DNA of 64,000 nucleotides, taken from assembly GCA_030066905.1 (NCBI GenBank), contig JASJAR010000002.1:124001-188000 (forward strand), given 5' to 3'. This document shows positions 53,162 through 62,216 of this stretch, one piece after another. The position numbers and the translations under genes were made by a program. Within the stretch, counting starts at the first letter, position 1. Each line of letters begins with the position of its first letter. The DNA is from Paracoccaceae bacterium. Lineage in GTDB: Bacteria; Pseudomonadota; Alphaproteobacteria; Rhodobacterales; Rhodobacteraceae. The notes beneath the pieces are model-generated. The model was given only the letters and a program-made list of their open reading frames with translations. It ran no database searches and was not told the DNA's origin.

Positions 53162-53689
53162 ATGAACCTGACGCCCGCCATGCAGGACTTCATCCTCCAC
53201 TGGGGAGAGATGGGTGCTAAATGGGGCACCAACCGCTCGGTGGCGCAAATCCATGCGCTCCTGCACGTGATGGATCGCCCACTCACCGCCGACGAGATCG
53301 CCGAAACCCTGAACCTCGCCCGTTCGAATGTCTCGACTGGGCTGAAGGAACTCCAAAGCTGGGGCCTTGTCAGTTCCCGCCGCGAGCTCGGCGACCGGCG
53401 GGACCATTTCACCTCCATCCGCGACATGCACGAGCTTGTGCTCATCGTGATCCGCGAGCGCCGGGAGCGCGAATACGCCCCGACCCTGGCAGCCCTGAAG
53501 CGCGTCGCGGCGGAGGCCGAGGAAGACGGCACGCCCGCGGCCAACAAGGCCCGCATCGCCGAGACGCTGGAGACGATGCAGCTCTTCGACGATTGGTATC
53601 AGGATGTGATGCGCCTCCCTCGCTCGGTGCACCGGATGGCGCTGAATATGGGGTCGAAGATCACCCGGTTCCTGCCGAAATCCGACTAG
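53162..53689 (+). CDS. GbsR/MarR-type transcriptional regulator
   Basis: A 175-residue winged-helix regulator of the GbsR group. The HTH region is RPLTADEIAETLNLARSNVSTGLKELQSWGLVSSRRELGDRRDHF, with the wing RRELGDRRDHF. C-terminal helices (about residues 95-175) would form the dimer interface. GbsR of Bacillus controls choline/glycine-betaine genes. The neighbours here are unlike that, so the target is probably the adjacent membrane genes. It has a perfect palindrome just upstream. The ligand is unknown. Confidence 0.85.
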   Translation: MNLTPAMQDFILHWGEMGAKWGTNRSVAQIHALLHVMDRPLTADEIAETLNLARSNVSTGLKELQSWGLVSSRRELGDRRDHFTSIRDMHELVLIVIRERREREYAPTLAALKRVAAEAEEDGTPAANKARIAETLETMQLFDDWYQDVMRLPRSVHRMALNMGSKITRFLPKSD

Positions 53690-53715
53690 ACTTTTTTTGC
53701 GCTGGAGTTTCTCTT

Positions 53716-54327
53716 ATGACAGAAACAACGGAAATTTCCAAAACGCGACAGCCCGTCGACCCGCTCGCCTTCGGTCTCGCCCGTCTGGGTCTTTTTGCGC
53801 CGCTCCCCACCCCGGCCCCCCCGCTACGCCCAATCCATCTGAACGGTTCCGTCATGTCCCGGCGCCCCGCACGACCCCGCCCGATCTACGCCATCGACCC
53901 CGTGGCCTTCCTCATCGCCCTGCCCGGCACCCTGGCGCTCTTCGCCGCGCCTGCCGGTCTGGCCGCCGGGCTCGAGCCCTTCGGCATCGATGACTTCGGG
54001 CCACTTCTCGTCCTCGCGGTGCTCGGCGGCGGCGGCGTGGCGATGGGCGGTCCGATCTTTTTGACCGTCGGCGGCCTGAGGCTCTTCTTTCTCCTCCGGC
54101 GCGGCGTCGATGACAGCGGCGCAATCGCCGGCCAGGCCTTCGTGACGAACCTGCTTCTTACCCCTCTTGCCGCCGCCCTGGCAGCTCTCACCGGGCACGG
54201 CCAAATGGCCGGGATTGTCCTCTTCTACGGCCTCATGGGTTGCGCCTTCGCGCCGCTCTGGGGTCTCGTCTTCGCCAAGCTCTACCGACGGCTTCGGCGC
54301 GATTTCTACGCTATTCCAGTGACATAA
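53716..54327 (+). CDS. Membrane protein of unknown function, GbsR-linked
   Basis: A 203-residue protein starting MTETTEISKTRQPVDPLAFGLARLG, with its initiation region inside a half-site-like word (TTATGACAGAAA). The N-terminal 60 residues are soluble and Pro-rich; after that come four hydrophobic stretches, including IDPVAFLIALPGTLALFAAPAG, LLVLAVLGGGGVAMGGPIF and ALLVNLLLTP-like helices, and GIVLFYGLMGCAFAPLWGLVF. I do not recognise a family. Its position 26 bases after the regulator, and the shared operator word, suggest it is controlled by the GbsR-type protein. Confidence 0.7.
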   Translation: MTETTEISKTRQPVDPLAFGLARLGLFAPLPTPAPPLRPIHLNGSVMSRRPARPRPIYAIDPVAFLIALPGTLALFAAPAGLAAGLEPFGIDDFGPLLVLAVLGGGGVAMGGPIFLTVGGLRLFFLLRRGVDDSGAIAGQAFVTNLLLTPLAAALAALTGHGQMAGIVLFYGLMGCAFAPLWGLVFAKLYRRLRRDFYAIPVT

Positions 54328-54340
54328 AGGAGTAACGCTT

Positions 54341-54715
<375 letters not shown>

Positions 54716-54733
54716 ACAATCGGTTGAAAAAGA

Positions 54734-54757
54734 AAGGCCCGCCAGTCGGCGGGCCTT
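54734..54757. terminator. Terminator-like hairpin between converging genes
   Basis: Perfect stem AAGGCCCGCC-AGTC-GGCGGGCCTT in the gap between the plus-strand unknown gene and the minus-strand DUF805 gene. The T-runs are short (TTC on plus, TTTC on minus), but the symmetric stem suits termination from both directions. Confidence 0.7.
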
Positions 54758-54776
54758 CATCGCATTTCGTGGCCGG

Positions 54777-55184
54777 TTACTCCGCCGGGGTCGCCCCGAA
54801 GCCGGCCGTGGCGCCGCCGCCGAGCGGGTCGAGGCCATAGCTGTTGGCACCCTCGGTGCCCTTCTTGACCAAGAAGTAGATCAACACCAGCCAGCCGATC
54901 ACTGGCACGAAGTTCAGCAGGAGCCACCAGCCCGATTTGTCGATGTCATGCAAACGCCGAAAGCCCAGCGCGATGCCTGGGATGACGACCAAAAGCGAGA
55001 AGATCGTCGAAATCGGCGCGAGACCGTTCATCGAGGTCCCGAAGACGATGCCGTCGACCAGCCCAAGGAGAAAGCTGCCGACAAAGCAGAAGAGGAAGAA
55101 GTACCAATATTCGGACCGCGAGGCGCGTCCCGAAAGCGTGAAGAAGTTGGCGAAGGCGGATTGAACCGCGCCCATGAACGACAT
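54777..55184 (-). CDS. DUF805 family membrane protein (copy 2)
   Basis: A 135-residue protein of the DUF805 family, with FFTLSGRASRSEYWYFFLF, ALGFRRLHDIDKSGWWLLLNFVPVIGWLVL and EGANSYGLDPLGGG, matching copy 1 at 52394 in the main segments. Four hydrophobic helices. It is a single gene on the minus strand, flanked by the terminator at 54734 and, upstream, by gshA. Confidence 0.85.
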   Translation of the reverse strand: MSFMGAVQSAFANFFTLSGRASRSEYWYFFLFCFVGSFLLGLVDGIVFGTSMNGLAPISTIFSLLVVIPGIALGFRRLHDIDKSGWWLLLNFVPVIGWLVLIYFLVKKGTEGANSYGLDPLGGGATAGFGATPAE

Positions 55185-55277
55185 CGCCTGTCCCTTTGCG
55201 AAAGTTAACCTTGGGCGAACAAAACCGGCAAAACGGGGCGAAAGATGGGCGCTCGGCGGGCCGAACGGGGGCAGATT

Positions 55278-56648
55278 TCAATAGCTGTATTCGGAGAAGA
55301 CCGGGGTGATCTCGCCGGCCCATTCGGTTTCATAACGGCGGATCAACTCGTCGGCGGGGACCTCTCCGCTCTCAACGCTGTCCTTCAGCGCCGACAGAAA
55401 ATGGGTCTCGTCGGGGATGAGCCCGCCCGCCCCGGGCCGCGCCCGTGCCTGGAGCCCCGCCTCAGCAATGGCCAGCACCTCGCGGGCAAGCTCGGCCATC
55501 GCGATGTCGCCGACCCGTGCGTCGAGCGCGTCGACCGAGGCCGCGACCCTCAGCGCCTCCCGGGTCTCGGCGTCCCAGCCCTTCACAAGGTCCCAGGCCG
55601 CATCGAGCGCGGTCTCGTCATAGAGAAGACCCACCCAGAGCGCGGGCAGCGCGCAAAGCCGCCGCCAGGGCCCGCCATCGGCCCCGCGCATCTCGATGAA
55701 GCGCTTGATGCGGGCCTCGGGGAAGATGGTGGTGAGGTGATCGGCCCAGTCCGACAGCGTCGGCACCTCCCCCGGCAGGGCCGGCAACCGCCCATCGAGA
55801 AAGGCGCGGAACGACTGGCCGAGCGCGTCGATATAGCGCCCGTCGCGGTAGACGAAATACATCGGCACATCGAGCGCGTAGTCGACCCAGGCCTCGAAGC
55901 CGAAGCCGTCCTCGAAGACAAATGGCAGCATGCCCGTCCGTGCGGGATCGAGGTCGCGCCAGATGCGGCTCCGCCAGGATTTATGCCCGTTGAGGCTACC
56001 CTCGAAGAAGGGCGAGTTGGCAAAAAGCGCCGTAGCCACGGGCTGAAGCGCGAGCGCCACCCGGAGCTTTTTGACCATATCGGCCTCGGAGCCGAAATCG
56101 AGGTTCACCTGGACGGTGCAGGTCCGGTACATCATCGATTTGCCCATGGTCCCGACCCGGTCCATGTAATCGGTCATGAGCCGATACCGTCCCTTCGGCA
56201 TCACCGGCATGTCCTCATGCGCCCAGTGCGGCGCCGCGCCGAGACCGATGAAGCCCACACCGATCTCGTCGGCGACCGATTTCACCTCCACGAGATGCTC
56301 GTTCACCTCGTCGCAGGTCTGGTGGATGTTTTCGAGCGGCGCGCCAGAGAGTTCCAACTGGCCGCCGGGTTCGAGGGAGACATTCGCGCCGTCCTTCTGA
56401 AGCCCGATGATGTTCTCGCCTTCGAGGATCGGGTCCCAGCCGAAGCGCTGGGCCAGCCCCTCAAGCACCGCCTTCACCGACCGCTCGCCCTCATAGGGCA
56501 GGGGTTTCAGCGTGTCCTTGCAATAGCCGAACTTCTCGTGCTCGGTCCCGATCCGCCAGTCCTCCTTGGGCTTGCAGCCCGCCGCGAGCCAGGCCGCGAG
56601 GTCTTCGACCCGTTCGATGGGGCCGCCGCCGGATTGGGGAATGGACAT
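55278..56648 (-). CDS. gshA: Glutamate-cysteine ligase, plant/alphaproteobacterial type
   Basis: A 456-residue enzyme that makes gamma-glutamylcysteine from glutamate and cysteine, the first step of glutathione synthesis. Landmarks are RIGTEHEKFGYCKDTLKPLPYEG, NVSLEPGGQLELSGAPLENIHQTC, GLGAAPHWAHEDMPVMPKGRY, MMYRTCTVQVNLDFGSEADM, and the C-terminal EMRGADGGPWRRLCALPALWVGLLYD. Type is that of plants and alphaproteobacteria, unlike E. coli GshA. The partner gshB is not in the window. It stands alone. Confidence 0.95.
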   Translation of the reverse strand: MSIPQSGGGPIERVEDLAAWLAAGCKPKEDWRIGTEHEKFGYCKDTLKPLPYEGERSVKAVLEGLAQRFGWDPILEGENIIGLQKDGANVSLEPGGQLELSGAPLENIHQTCDEVNEHLVEVKSVADEIGVGFIGLGAAPHWAHEDMPVMPKGRYRLMTDYMDRVGTMGKSMMYRTCTVQVNLDFGSEADMVKKLRVALALQPVATALFANSPFFEGSLNGHKSWRSRIWRDLDPARTGMLPFVFEDGFGFEAWVDYALDVPMYFVYRDGRYIDALGQSFRAFLDGRLPALPGEVPTLSDWADHLTTIFPEARIKRFIEMRGADGGPWRRLCALPALWVGLLYDETALDAAWDLVKGWDAETREALRVAASVDALDARVGDIAMAELAREVLAIAEAGLQARARPGAGGLIPDETHFLSALKDSVESGEVPADELIRRYETEWAGEITPVFSEYSY

Positions 56649-56703
56649 GGGCGCTATCCGTTGCCGTCTATCGGCGCCTTAAAGGCGGGGGGCGGCGGGG
56701 AAG

Positions 56704-57222
56704 TCAATGTGCGGCGATGCGCGGGGGCTTTCGCGCCCAGATCGCGACCCGCCCGTCGGACGGGTGTTCGACGGCCCTGAGCATGGCGGCGGTGTCGATA
56801 CCCGGCAGGCTGCCGAACACGTCAAAGAGAACCTCGGCCCCCTCGGCGTTGACCGGGATCATCAGGGGCGCCGCCCCGGGCGCTTCGAGCACCCAGACAG
56901 AGCCCGACCGCCCGGTCAGAAGATCGACGGCAAAGAGGTCGGCCACCGCGATGACGCCCCCTTCCAGCGGACCGAAGTACGTCAGCCGCCCCTCGTCGAG
57001 CCCCACGACGCCTGCCCCGCCGCCGCCGCGCCGAAACCGCGCGCGCTGGAGCCCGGCAAAAAGCAGGAGCGCGCCGGCGACGACGAGGATCGTCCCGATG
57101 ATCGCGGCCGCCCCGGTACCCGTCTGCCAGAGGACGGCACCGAATATCGCCGCAGCCCCGCCGGCGAGGCTTTCGCGCCAGCGATTGGCGGCGCGCAGGA
57201 TCTCTGGTCGGATGAAGCTCAT
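56704..57222 (-). CDS. Conserved membrane protein, unknown
   Basis: A 172-residue protein with two hydrophobic helices near residues 20-60 (GGAAAIFGAVLWQTGTGAAAIIGTILVVAGALLLFAGL) and a soluble C-terminal domain of about 100 residues with a beta-rich beginning (GVVGLDEGRLTYFGPLEGGVIAVADL). It resembles conserved hypotheticals of Rhodobacterales that lie near gshA. No enzymatic motif. It reads in the same direction as gshA, 55 bases upstream of it. Confidence 0.65.
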   Translation of the reverse strand: MSFIRPEILRAANRWRESLAGGAAAIFGAVLWQTGTGAAAIIGTILVVAGALLLFAGLQRARFRRGGGGAGVVGLDEGRLTYFGPLEGGVIAVADLFAVDLLTGRSGSVWVLEAPGAAPLMIPVNAEGAEVLFDVFGSLPGIDTAAMLRAVEHPSDGRVAIWARKPPRIAAH

Positions 57223-57284
57223 GGGGTCTCTCCGAAGCCCGAGGCTAGCCGCCCGCTCCGAGGATCACAACGGCCCCGCGCGCG

Positions 57285-58115
57285 TCACCCGGCGATGACC
57301 GCAGAGGCGGTGAAGATGACCAGGGAAAAGCTGCCGATCCGCGAAAACCCCAATGACCTGTAGGCGCGTACCGCAGCCAGCCCCGACGCAAAGAGCGTCG
57401 CCGACCGGACGCCGCCCGCCCGCACCTCGTCGAGATGGAGCGCGACGGCGCGTCTTGCATGGCCCCTGCCCCTCAGCTCCGGCGGCGTCCAGACCCCGCC
57501 GATCTGAACGATCTCGGGCAACGCGGCGTTGATCCCCGTCATCGCCACCGGAACCCCATCGACGACCAGTGCGCGGTGGCTGTCCGCGGCGACATAGCGG
57601 TCGATATCCGCCTCCGCCGTGGCGCGGGCTTTGCTGGCCGGCTCGCCCAGCGTTTCGATGAGGTAGGCGGTGCGCCAGTCGACGGCAATTGCTCGGTCGA
57701 TCTCGGCAAGCGGTGCAAGGGCTCCCGGCCCCTCCGGAACGACCATCTCCGAAAGAACGAGCTCGAACTGCGGTTCGTCCGCGTCGAGCTTTGCCGGGCA
57801 TCCGGTAAGACCCGAGGCGTCGAGGAAGGGGCGCACCTCCTCAGTAGGCCCGATAACGCCCATCGCCTCGCATCCGCCGAGGGCCGTCGCGGCGGCGCCC
57901 GGTTCGGGCCGCACCGAGACAGGCATCACCATCCCCTCCTTCGTCCGCGCCAGAAGAAGGTCCCGCCCTTCATCGAGCCAGAAATCCACGGCGCGCGGAT
58001 GCGACCCGCCCCAGCCGTGGTTTCGCAGGTTCGCCAGCGGAAACATCGCGCCGGTAAGGCGACGGCGGCAGCGGTCTTCGATCCAGGTCCGGTCGGCCTC
58101 TGCCGCCGGTCTCAC
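57285..58115 (-). CDS. GNAT-family N-acetyltransferase
   Basis: A 276-residue protein. The C-terminal 150 residues form a GNAT fold with VAMTGINAALPEIVQIGGVWTPPELRGRGHARRAV (the acetyl-CoA loop RGRGHA) and FASGLAAVRAYRSLGFSRIG. The N-terminal 120 residues are a second, degenerate domain as in GNAT pairs that arose by tandem duplication. The start overlaps rsmE (ATGA), so they are cotranscribed. Substrate unknown; similar proteins are widespread and mostly uncharacterised. Confidence 0.8.
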   Translation of the reverse strand: MRPAAEADRTWIEDRCRRRLTGAMFPLANLRNHGWGGSHPRAVDFWLDEGRDLLLARTKEGMVMPVSVRPEPGAAATALGGCEAMGVIGPTEEVRPFLDASGLTGCPAKLDADEPQFELVLSEMVVPEGPGALAPLAEIDRAIAVDWRTAYLIETLGEPASKARATAEADIDRYVAADSHRALVVDGVPVAMTGINAALPEIVQIGGVWTPPELRGRGHARRAVALHLDEVRAGGVRSATLFASGLAAVRAYRSLGFSRIGSFSLVIFTASAVIAG

Positions 58116-58828
58116 TGCCAGTCCCCGAGCCGCGATTGCCAGAGCGTCAGGGCCGCGACGACGGCCGTATCGGCGCGCAGGATGCGCGGCCCGAGGCTGA
58201 CCGGATGGGCATAGGTCAGCCCCCCGAGGCGTGCCCGTTCGGTGTCGGAAAAGCCCCCCTCGGGGCCGGTGAGCACCGCCCAGGGACCGGGGGTGTCCGG
58301 CGGACCCGCCCCCTCACCCGCCAACGCCTCGTCGCAGAACATCAGCCGCCGGTCCTCAGGCCAGTCGGCAAGCACCCGGTCGAGCGAGCGAAGTGCGGCG
58401 ACCTCCGGCACGAACGTCCCGCCGCATTGCTCGGCGGCCTCGACCGCGTGCGACCGGAGCCGCTCCCGGTTCACCCTGCCCGTGTTGGTGTATTCCGTCG
58501 CCACCGGCAGGATCCGCCGCGCCCCCATCTCGGCGGCCTTCTCGACGATGAAATCCGTGCGCTCCTTCTTGATCGGCGCGAAGAGGAGCCAGAGGTCGGG
58601 CGGCAGAGCCAGCGGCGCAGTGCGGGCGCCGACCGAGAGCACGCCGCGCTTCTTTCCGGCCTCGGCGACCGTCGCAGCATATTCCCCTGACACGCCGTCG
58701 AACACCCGCAAACCGTCTTCCGGCCCCAGCCGCATCACCCCGAAGAGGTAATGTGCCTGATCCCGCGTCAGCGAGACCGATTGCCCCTCCCCCAGAGGCT
58801 CCTCTAGATAGAGCCGAACCCGTCCCAT
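58112..58828 (-). CDS. rsmE: 16S rRNA (uracil-1498-N3)-methyltransferase
   Basis: A 238-residue SPOUT methyltransferase that modifies U1498 of 16S rRNA. The N-terminal PUA-like domain (MGRVRLYLEEPLGEGQSV, DQAHYLFGVMRLGPEDGLRVFDG) precedes the knot domain with IKKERTDFIVEKAAEMGARRILPVATEYTN, VLTGPEGGFSDTERARL and LGPRILRADTA. Start chosen at ATG 58828; the frame is open far upstream, but there it only mirrors the antiparallel ubiA. Only nine bases separate it from the ubiA start on the other strand. Confidence 0.94.
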   Translation of the reverse strand: MGRVRLYLEEPLGEGQSVSLTRDQAHYLFGVMRLGPEDGLRVFDGVSGEYAATVAEAGKKRGVLSVGARTAPLALPPDLWLLFAPIKKERTDFIVEKAAEMGARRILPVATEYTNTGRVNRERLRSHAVEAAEQCGGTFVPEVAALRSLDRVLADWPEDRRLMFCDEALAGEGAGPPDTPGPWAVLTGPEGGFSDTERARLGGLTYAHPVSLGPRILRADTAVVAALTLWQSRLGDWQ

Positions 58829-58837
58829 GGGGCAGCG

Positions 58838-59806
58838 ATGACCGAAACCGACCCCGAGATCAACGGCCCCGACAAGGGGGCCGTCGCCGATGCGGCCGCC
58901 GGCAACTGGGTCGACACCCGGGCCCCCGCCTGGTCGCGCCCCTATCTTCGGCTCTCCCGTGCCGACCGGCCCATTGGAACGTGGCTCCTGCTCCTGCCCT
59001 GCTGGTGGGGGCTTCTTCTGGCCATGGGCCATACCGGGACGGCGAGCCTGGGCGATCTCTGGATCGCGGTGGGCTGCGCAGTGGGTGCCTGGCTGATGCG
59101 CGGCGCGGGCTGCACCTGGAACGACATCACCGACCGCGACTTCGACGGGGCGGTCGAGCGGACGAAATCCCGCCCGATCCCGTCGGGGCAGGCGAGCGTG
59201 CGGCAGGCCCTCGTCTGGGCGGTCGTCCAGTCGCTTCTGGCCTTCGGCATCCTTCTGACCTTCCACCCCACCGCCATCCTCCTCGGCATCGCCTCCCTCG
59301 CGCTCGTCGCGGTTTACCCCTTCGCCAAGCGCTTCACCTGGTGGCCCCAGGCCTTTCTCGGCCTCGCCTTCAACTGGGGCGCGCTTCTGGCCTGGGCGGC
59401 CCATACCGGGTCGCTCCACCCCGCGCCGGTCGCGCTCTATCTCGCCGGCATCGCCTGGACGCTGTTCTACGACACGATCTATGCCCATCAGGACAAGGAG
59501 GACGACGCGCTCATCGGTGTGAAATCCACCGCCCGACTCTTCGGGGAAAACACCCACCGCTGGCTGCGGCGTTTTCTGATCGCCACCCTGTCGCTCTTTC
59601 TTCTCGCCGTGGTGCTCGCCGCCCCGGGGAACATCCTGACGCTCACGGTCTCGGTCTGCGGCATCTGGGCGATGGGCTGGCACCTCGCCTGGCAGTTGCG
59701 GTTGCTCAACCCCGACGACACGGCGACCTGCCTGAGGCTCTTCCGCTCGAACCGCGACGCCGGGCTCATCCCCACCGCCTTCCTCGCCCTGGCGCTCTTC
59801 GCGTGA
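58838..59806 (+). CDS. ubiA: 4-hydroxybenzoate polyprenyltransferase UbiA
   Basis: A 322-residue inner-membrane prenyltransferase that joins the polyprenyl chain to 4-hydroxybenzoate in ubiquinone synthesis. The two Asp-rich Mg-binding motifs are TWNDITDRDFDGAVERTKSRPIPSG and YDTIYAHQDKEDDALIGVKSTA. About eight transmembrane helices follow the usual layout. Its substrate chain is made by the IspB-like protein encoded at 22.9 kb. The promoter must lie inside or beyond the rsmE reading frame because the two starts are nine bases apart. Confidence 0.95.
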   Translation: MTETDPEINGPDKGAVADAAAGNWVDTRAPAWSRPYLRLSRADRPIGTWLLLLPCWWGLLLAMGHTGTASLGDLWIAVGCAVGAWLMRGAGCTWNDITDRDFDGAVERTKSRPIPSGQASVRQALVWAVVQSLLAFGILLTFHPTAILLGIASLALVAVYPFAKRFTWWPQAFLGLAFNWGALLAWAAHTGSLHPAPVALYLAGIAWTLFYDTIYAHQDKEDDALIGVKSTARLFGENTHRWLRRFLIATLSLFLLAVVLAAPGNILTLTVSVCGIWAMGWHLAWQLRLLNPDDTATCLRLFRSNRDAGLIPTAFLALALFA

Positions 59807-59863
59807 TTGCGCGCGCGGATGCGCGGGCGTATCGTGGCGCAAAACACCAGAGCAGCCCCCACG

Positions 59864-61756
59864 ATGCGCCTTCGAACGATCCTTCTGCCGTTCTTCGTTA
59901 TCCTGCTCGCCGCAGGCGGGGCGATCTATGCGGGGACACTGGCGGCATCGCGGATCGAGGAGGCGGCGGAGGCTGACGTCACCCATGCGCTCGGCCTCGA
60001 AGGGCTCGACTGGGCCGAGGTCGCGGTCGACGGGCTTTTGGTATCACTCTCGGGCACCGCGCCCGACGAGGCGACGCGGTTTCGCGCGCTGGCGGCCGCC
60101 GGCACGGTCGTCGACAACGCCCGTGTGATCGACGAGATGGAGGTCCTCGCACCGGAAGATATCGAGGCGCCGGAATTCTCGATCTCGTTTCTGCGCAACG
60201 ATGCCGAAATTTCCTTCTTCGGCCTGATCCCCCAGGAGGTCGACCGGGACGCGATCCGCGCCGCGGTCGCCGCGGCCGCACCCGAGGCGACGGTCGACGA
60301 TCTCCTCCAGACCGCCGATTTCCCGACACCGGACGGCTGGCAGGCCGCGCTCGATTTCGCCATCGAGGCGCTCGCCGATCTCCCGCGCTCGAAAATCGCC
60401 GCCTCGCCCCGCGCAGTCTCGATCACCGCGATCACCGACAGCCGCGCGGCCCGCGCGCAGACCGAGACGCGGCTCAACATCGCCGCCCCGCGCGACATTC
60501 GGCTGACGCTCGACATCTCCGCCCCGCGCCCGGTGATCTCGCCCTTCACCCTGCGCGCGATCCAGGACGACCAGGGGCTGCGCTTTGATGCCTGTACCGC
60601 CGACACCGTTGCGGCGCGCGACGCGATCCTTGCCGCCGCCCGTCAACTCGGCCTCAGGGGCCAGGCGAATTGCTCGGTGGGGCTCGGCGCGCCGTCGTCC
60701 CGCTGGGCCGAGGCGGTCGAGGCTGGGCTCGGAGCGCTCCGCGCCATGGGCGGCGGCAAGATCACCTATTCAGACGGGGACGTGACCCTCATCGCCCTTC
60801 CCGGCACCGATCAGGGCGCCTTCGACCGCGCGGTCGGCGAGCTCGAAAACGCCCTGCCGCCGGCCTTTACCCTCCATTCGGTCCTGCCCGAGATCAGCAC
60901 CGGCATGGCCGCCACGCCCGAATTCACCGCGACCCGCGCGCCCGAAGGCACTGTCCAGCTCCGCGGCCGGCTCCCCGACGCGCTCACCCGCACCACCGTG
61001 GAAAGCTATGCGAAGTCGCGCTTCGGGGTCGACAATCTCGTGCTCGCCACCCGTCTCGACGGCGGGCTCCCCGAAGGCTGGCCGATCCGGGTTCTCGCCG
61101 GGCTCGAAGCGCTTTCGGAACTCGCCAACGGCGCCGTCATGGTGCAGCCCGATTTCGTCGAGGTGCGCGGCCAGACCGGCAACCCCGACGGGGCGGCCGA
61201 GATCGCGCGGCTTTTGTCGGCGAAGCTCGGGGATGGCGAGGATTTCAGCATCGAGGTTGCCTATGTCGAGGCGCTCGACCCGCTTGCGGGCCTGCCGACG
61301 CCGGAGGAATGTCTGAGCAAGATCGAAACCGTAGAACGCGAGATGCCGAAGATCACCTTCGAGCCGTCCTCGTCGTCGATAGAGGCGGCGGGGCTCGAAA
61401 CCGTCGCCCGGATCGCCGAGGTCCTGCGGGAGTGCCAGAGCGTGCGGATCGAGATCGCCGGGCATACCGACAGCCAGGGCCGCGAGAGCATGAACCTCAA
61501 CCTTTCCCAGGCCCGGGCGGATGCGGTTCTGAACGCGATCATGGCCGAGCGCGTGCTCACCGGGAACCTCACCGCAAAGGGCTACGGCGAAGCTGAACCG
61601 ATTGCCGACAACGACACCGAAGAGGGCCGCGAGGCAAACCGCCGGATCGAATTCCGCGCGATCATTCCCGAGCCCGAGGTCGAGACCGCCGCGACCGACG
61701 CGCCGGAGGCGGCGGCGGAAGACGCGGCCGAAACCGGGGAGGAGCCAGCCGAATGA
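59864..61756 (+). CDS. Exported OmpA-family protein with BON-like repeats
   Basis: A 630-residue protein from ATG 59864 (MRLRTILLPFFVILLAAGGAIYAGTLAASRIEEAA). The first helix is an N-terminal signal or membrane anchor. Residues about 35-450 contain repeated alpha/beta units of the BON type (for example ALGLEGLDWAEVAVDGLLVSLSGTAPDEATRFRA and SGRLPDALTRTTVESYAKSRFG-like). The C-terminal 130 residues form an OmpA domain with EIAGHTDSQGRESMNLNLSQARADAVL and GYGEAEPIADNDTEEGREANRRIEF, typical of peptidoglycan binding. The tail is Glu/Ala-rich. Envelope role is expected; no partner is known. The downstream gene overlaps by four bases. Confidence 0.85.
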   Translation: MRLRTILLPFFVILLAAGGAIYAGTLAASRIEEAAEADVTHALGLEGLDWAEVAVDGLLVSLSGTAPDEATRFRALAAAGTVVDNARVIDEMEVLAPEDIEAPEFSISFLRNDAEISFFGLIPQEVDRDAIRAAVAAAAPEATVDDLLQTADFPTPDGWQAALDFAIEALADLPRSKIAASPRAVSITAITDSRAARAQTETRLNIAAPRDIRLTLDISAPRPVISPFTLRAIQDDQGLRFDACTADTVAARDAILAAARQLGLRGQANCSVGLGAPSSRWAEAVEAGLGALRAMGGGKITYSDGDVTLIALPGTDQGAFDRAVGELENALPPAFTLHSVLPEISTGMAATPEFTATRAPEGTVQLRGRLPDALTRTTVESYAKSRFGVDNLVLATRLDGGLPEGWPIRVLAGLEALSELANGAVMVQPDFVEVRGQTGNPDGAAEIARLLSAKLGDGEDFSIEVAYVEALDPLAGLPTPEECLSKIETVEREMPKITFEPSSSSIEAAGLETVARIAEVLRECQSVRIEIAGHTDSQGRESMNLNLSQARADAVLNAIMAERVLTGNLTAKGYGEAEPIADNDTEEGREANRRIEFRAIIPEPEVETAATDAPEAAAEDAAETGEEPAE

Positions 61757-62082
61757 ACCGCACCGAATTCATCCTCACCACCGCGGCCATCCTTTTCGTC
61801 GCCTTCCTCCTTGGATGGTTTGCCCATTGGCTCGTCTCCCGCCTCACGCGCGTGACCCGGTCGGAGATGGACGAACTCGACAAGATGGCCCAGGAACTCC
61901 ACGAAGCCGAAGAAACCCGCGATCAGGCGATCACCTATCAGGAACAGCGCGAGGCGGAGCTGACGAACCAGCTCCACCAGACCGAAGCCGAGCTCAAGGC
62001 CGCGATGGAGGGGCTGAGGGACGCCCGGCGCGAGGCAGAGGAACTGCGCGGCTTTGTCGAACGGATGAACCAGGCGCTTTGA
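61753..62082 (+). CDS. Small membrane-anchored coiled-coil protein
   Basis: A 109-residue protein starting MNRTEFILTTAAILFVAFLLGW. The single N-terminal transmembrane helix (FILTTAAILFVAFLLGWFAHWLV) is followed by a long amphipathic coiled coil, rich in Glu, Gln and Arg (EMDELDKMAQELHEAEETRD, then QLHQTEAELKAAMEGLRDARREAEELRGFVERMNQAL). It overlaps the OmpA-type gene by ATGA, so the two are translated together and may work together at the envelope. Function not known. Confidence 0.75.
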   Translation: MNRTEFILTTAAILFVAFLLGWFAHWLVSRLTRVTRSEMDELDKMAQELHEAEETRDQAITYQEQREAELTNQLHQTEAELKAAMEGLRDARREAEELRGFVERMNQAL

Positions 62083-62106
62083 ATTCCGGGGCGTGGCTGG
62101 CAACCA

Positions 62107-62205
62107 CCCCCAAAATTATACACGCTCCGGACGCGATCCAGGGCCCCGACGCAACGAAGCGCCCCACCCGTCGAGGTCCCGGATCGAGCCCCGGACGGGG
62201 TCGCT
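62107..62205. repeat. Decayed palindromic intergenic repeat
   Basis: The gap before moaE contains ACGCTCCGGACGCGATCCAGGGCCCC and GTCCCGGATCGAGCCCCGGACGGGG, degraded forms of the paired palindromes CCGGACTTGATCCGG / CCGGGTCAAGCCCGG found at 4.1, 35.1 and 41.9 kb. Nothing else is seen in the gap. Confidence 0.5.
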
Positions 62206-62216
62206 TGAGGCCCCTC

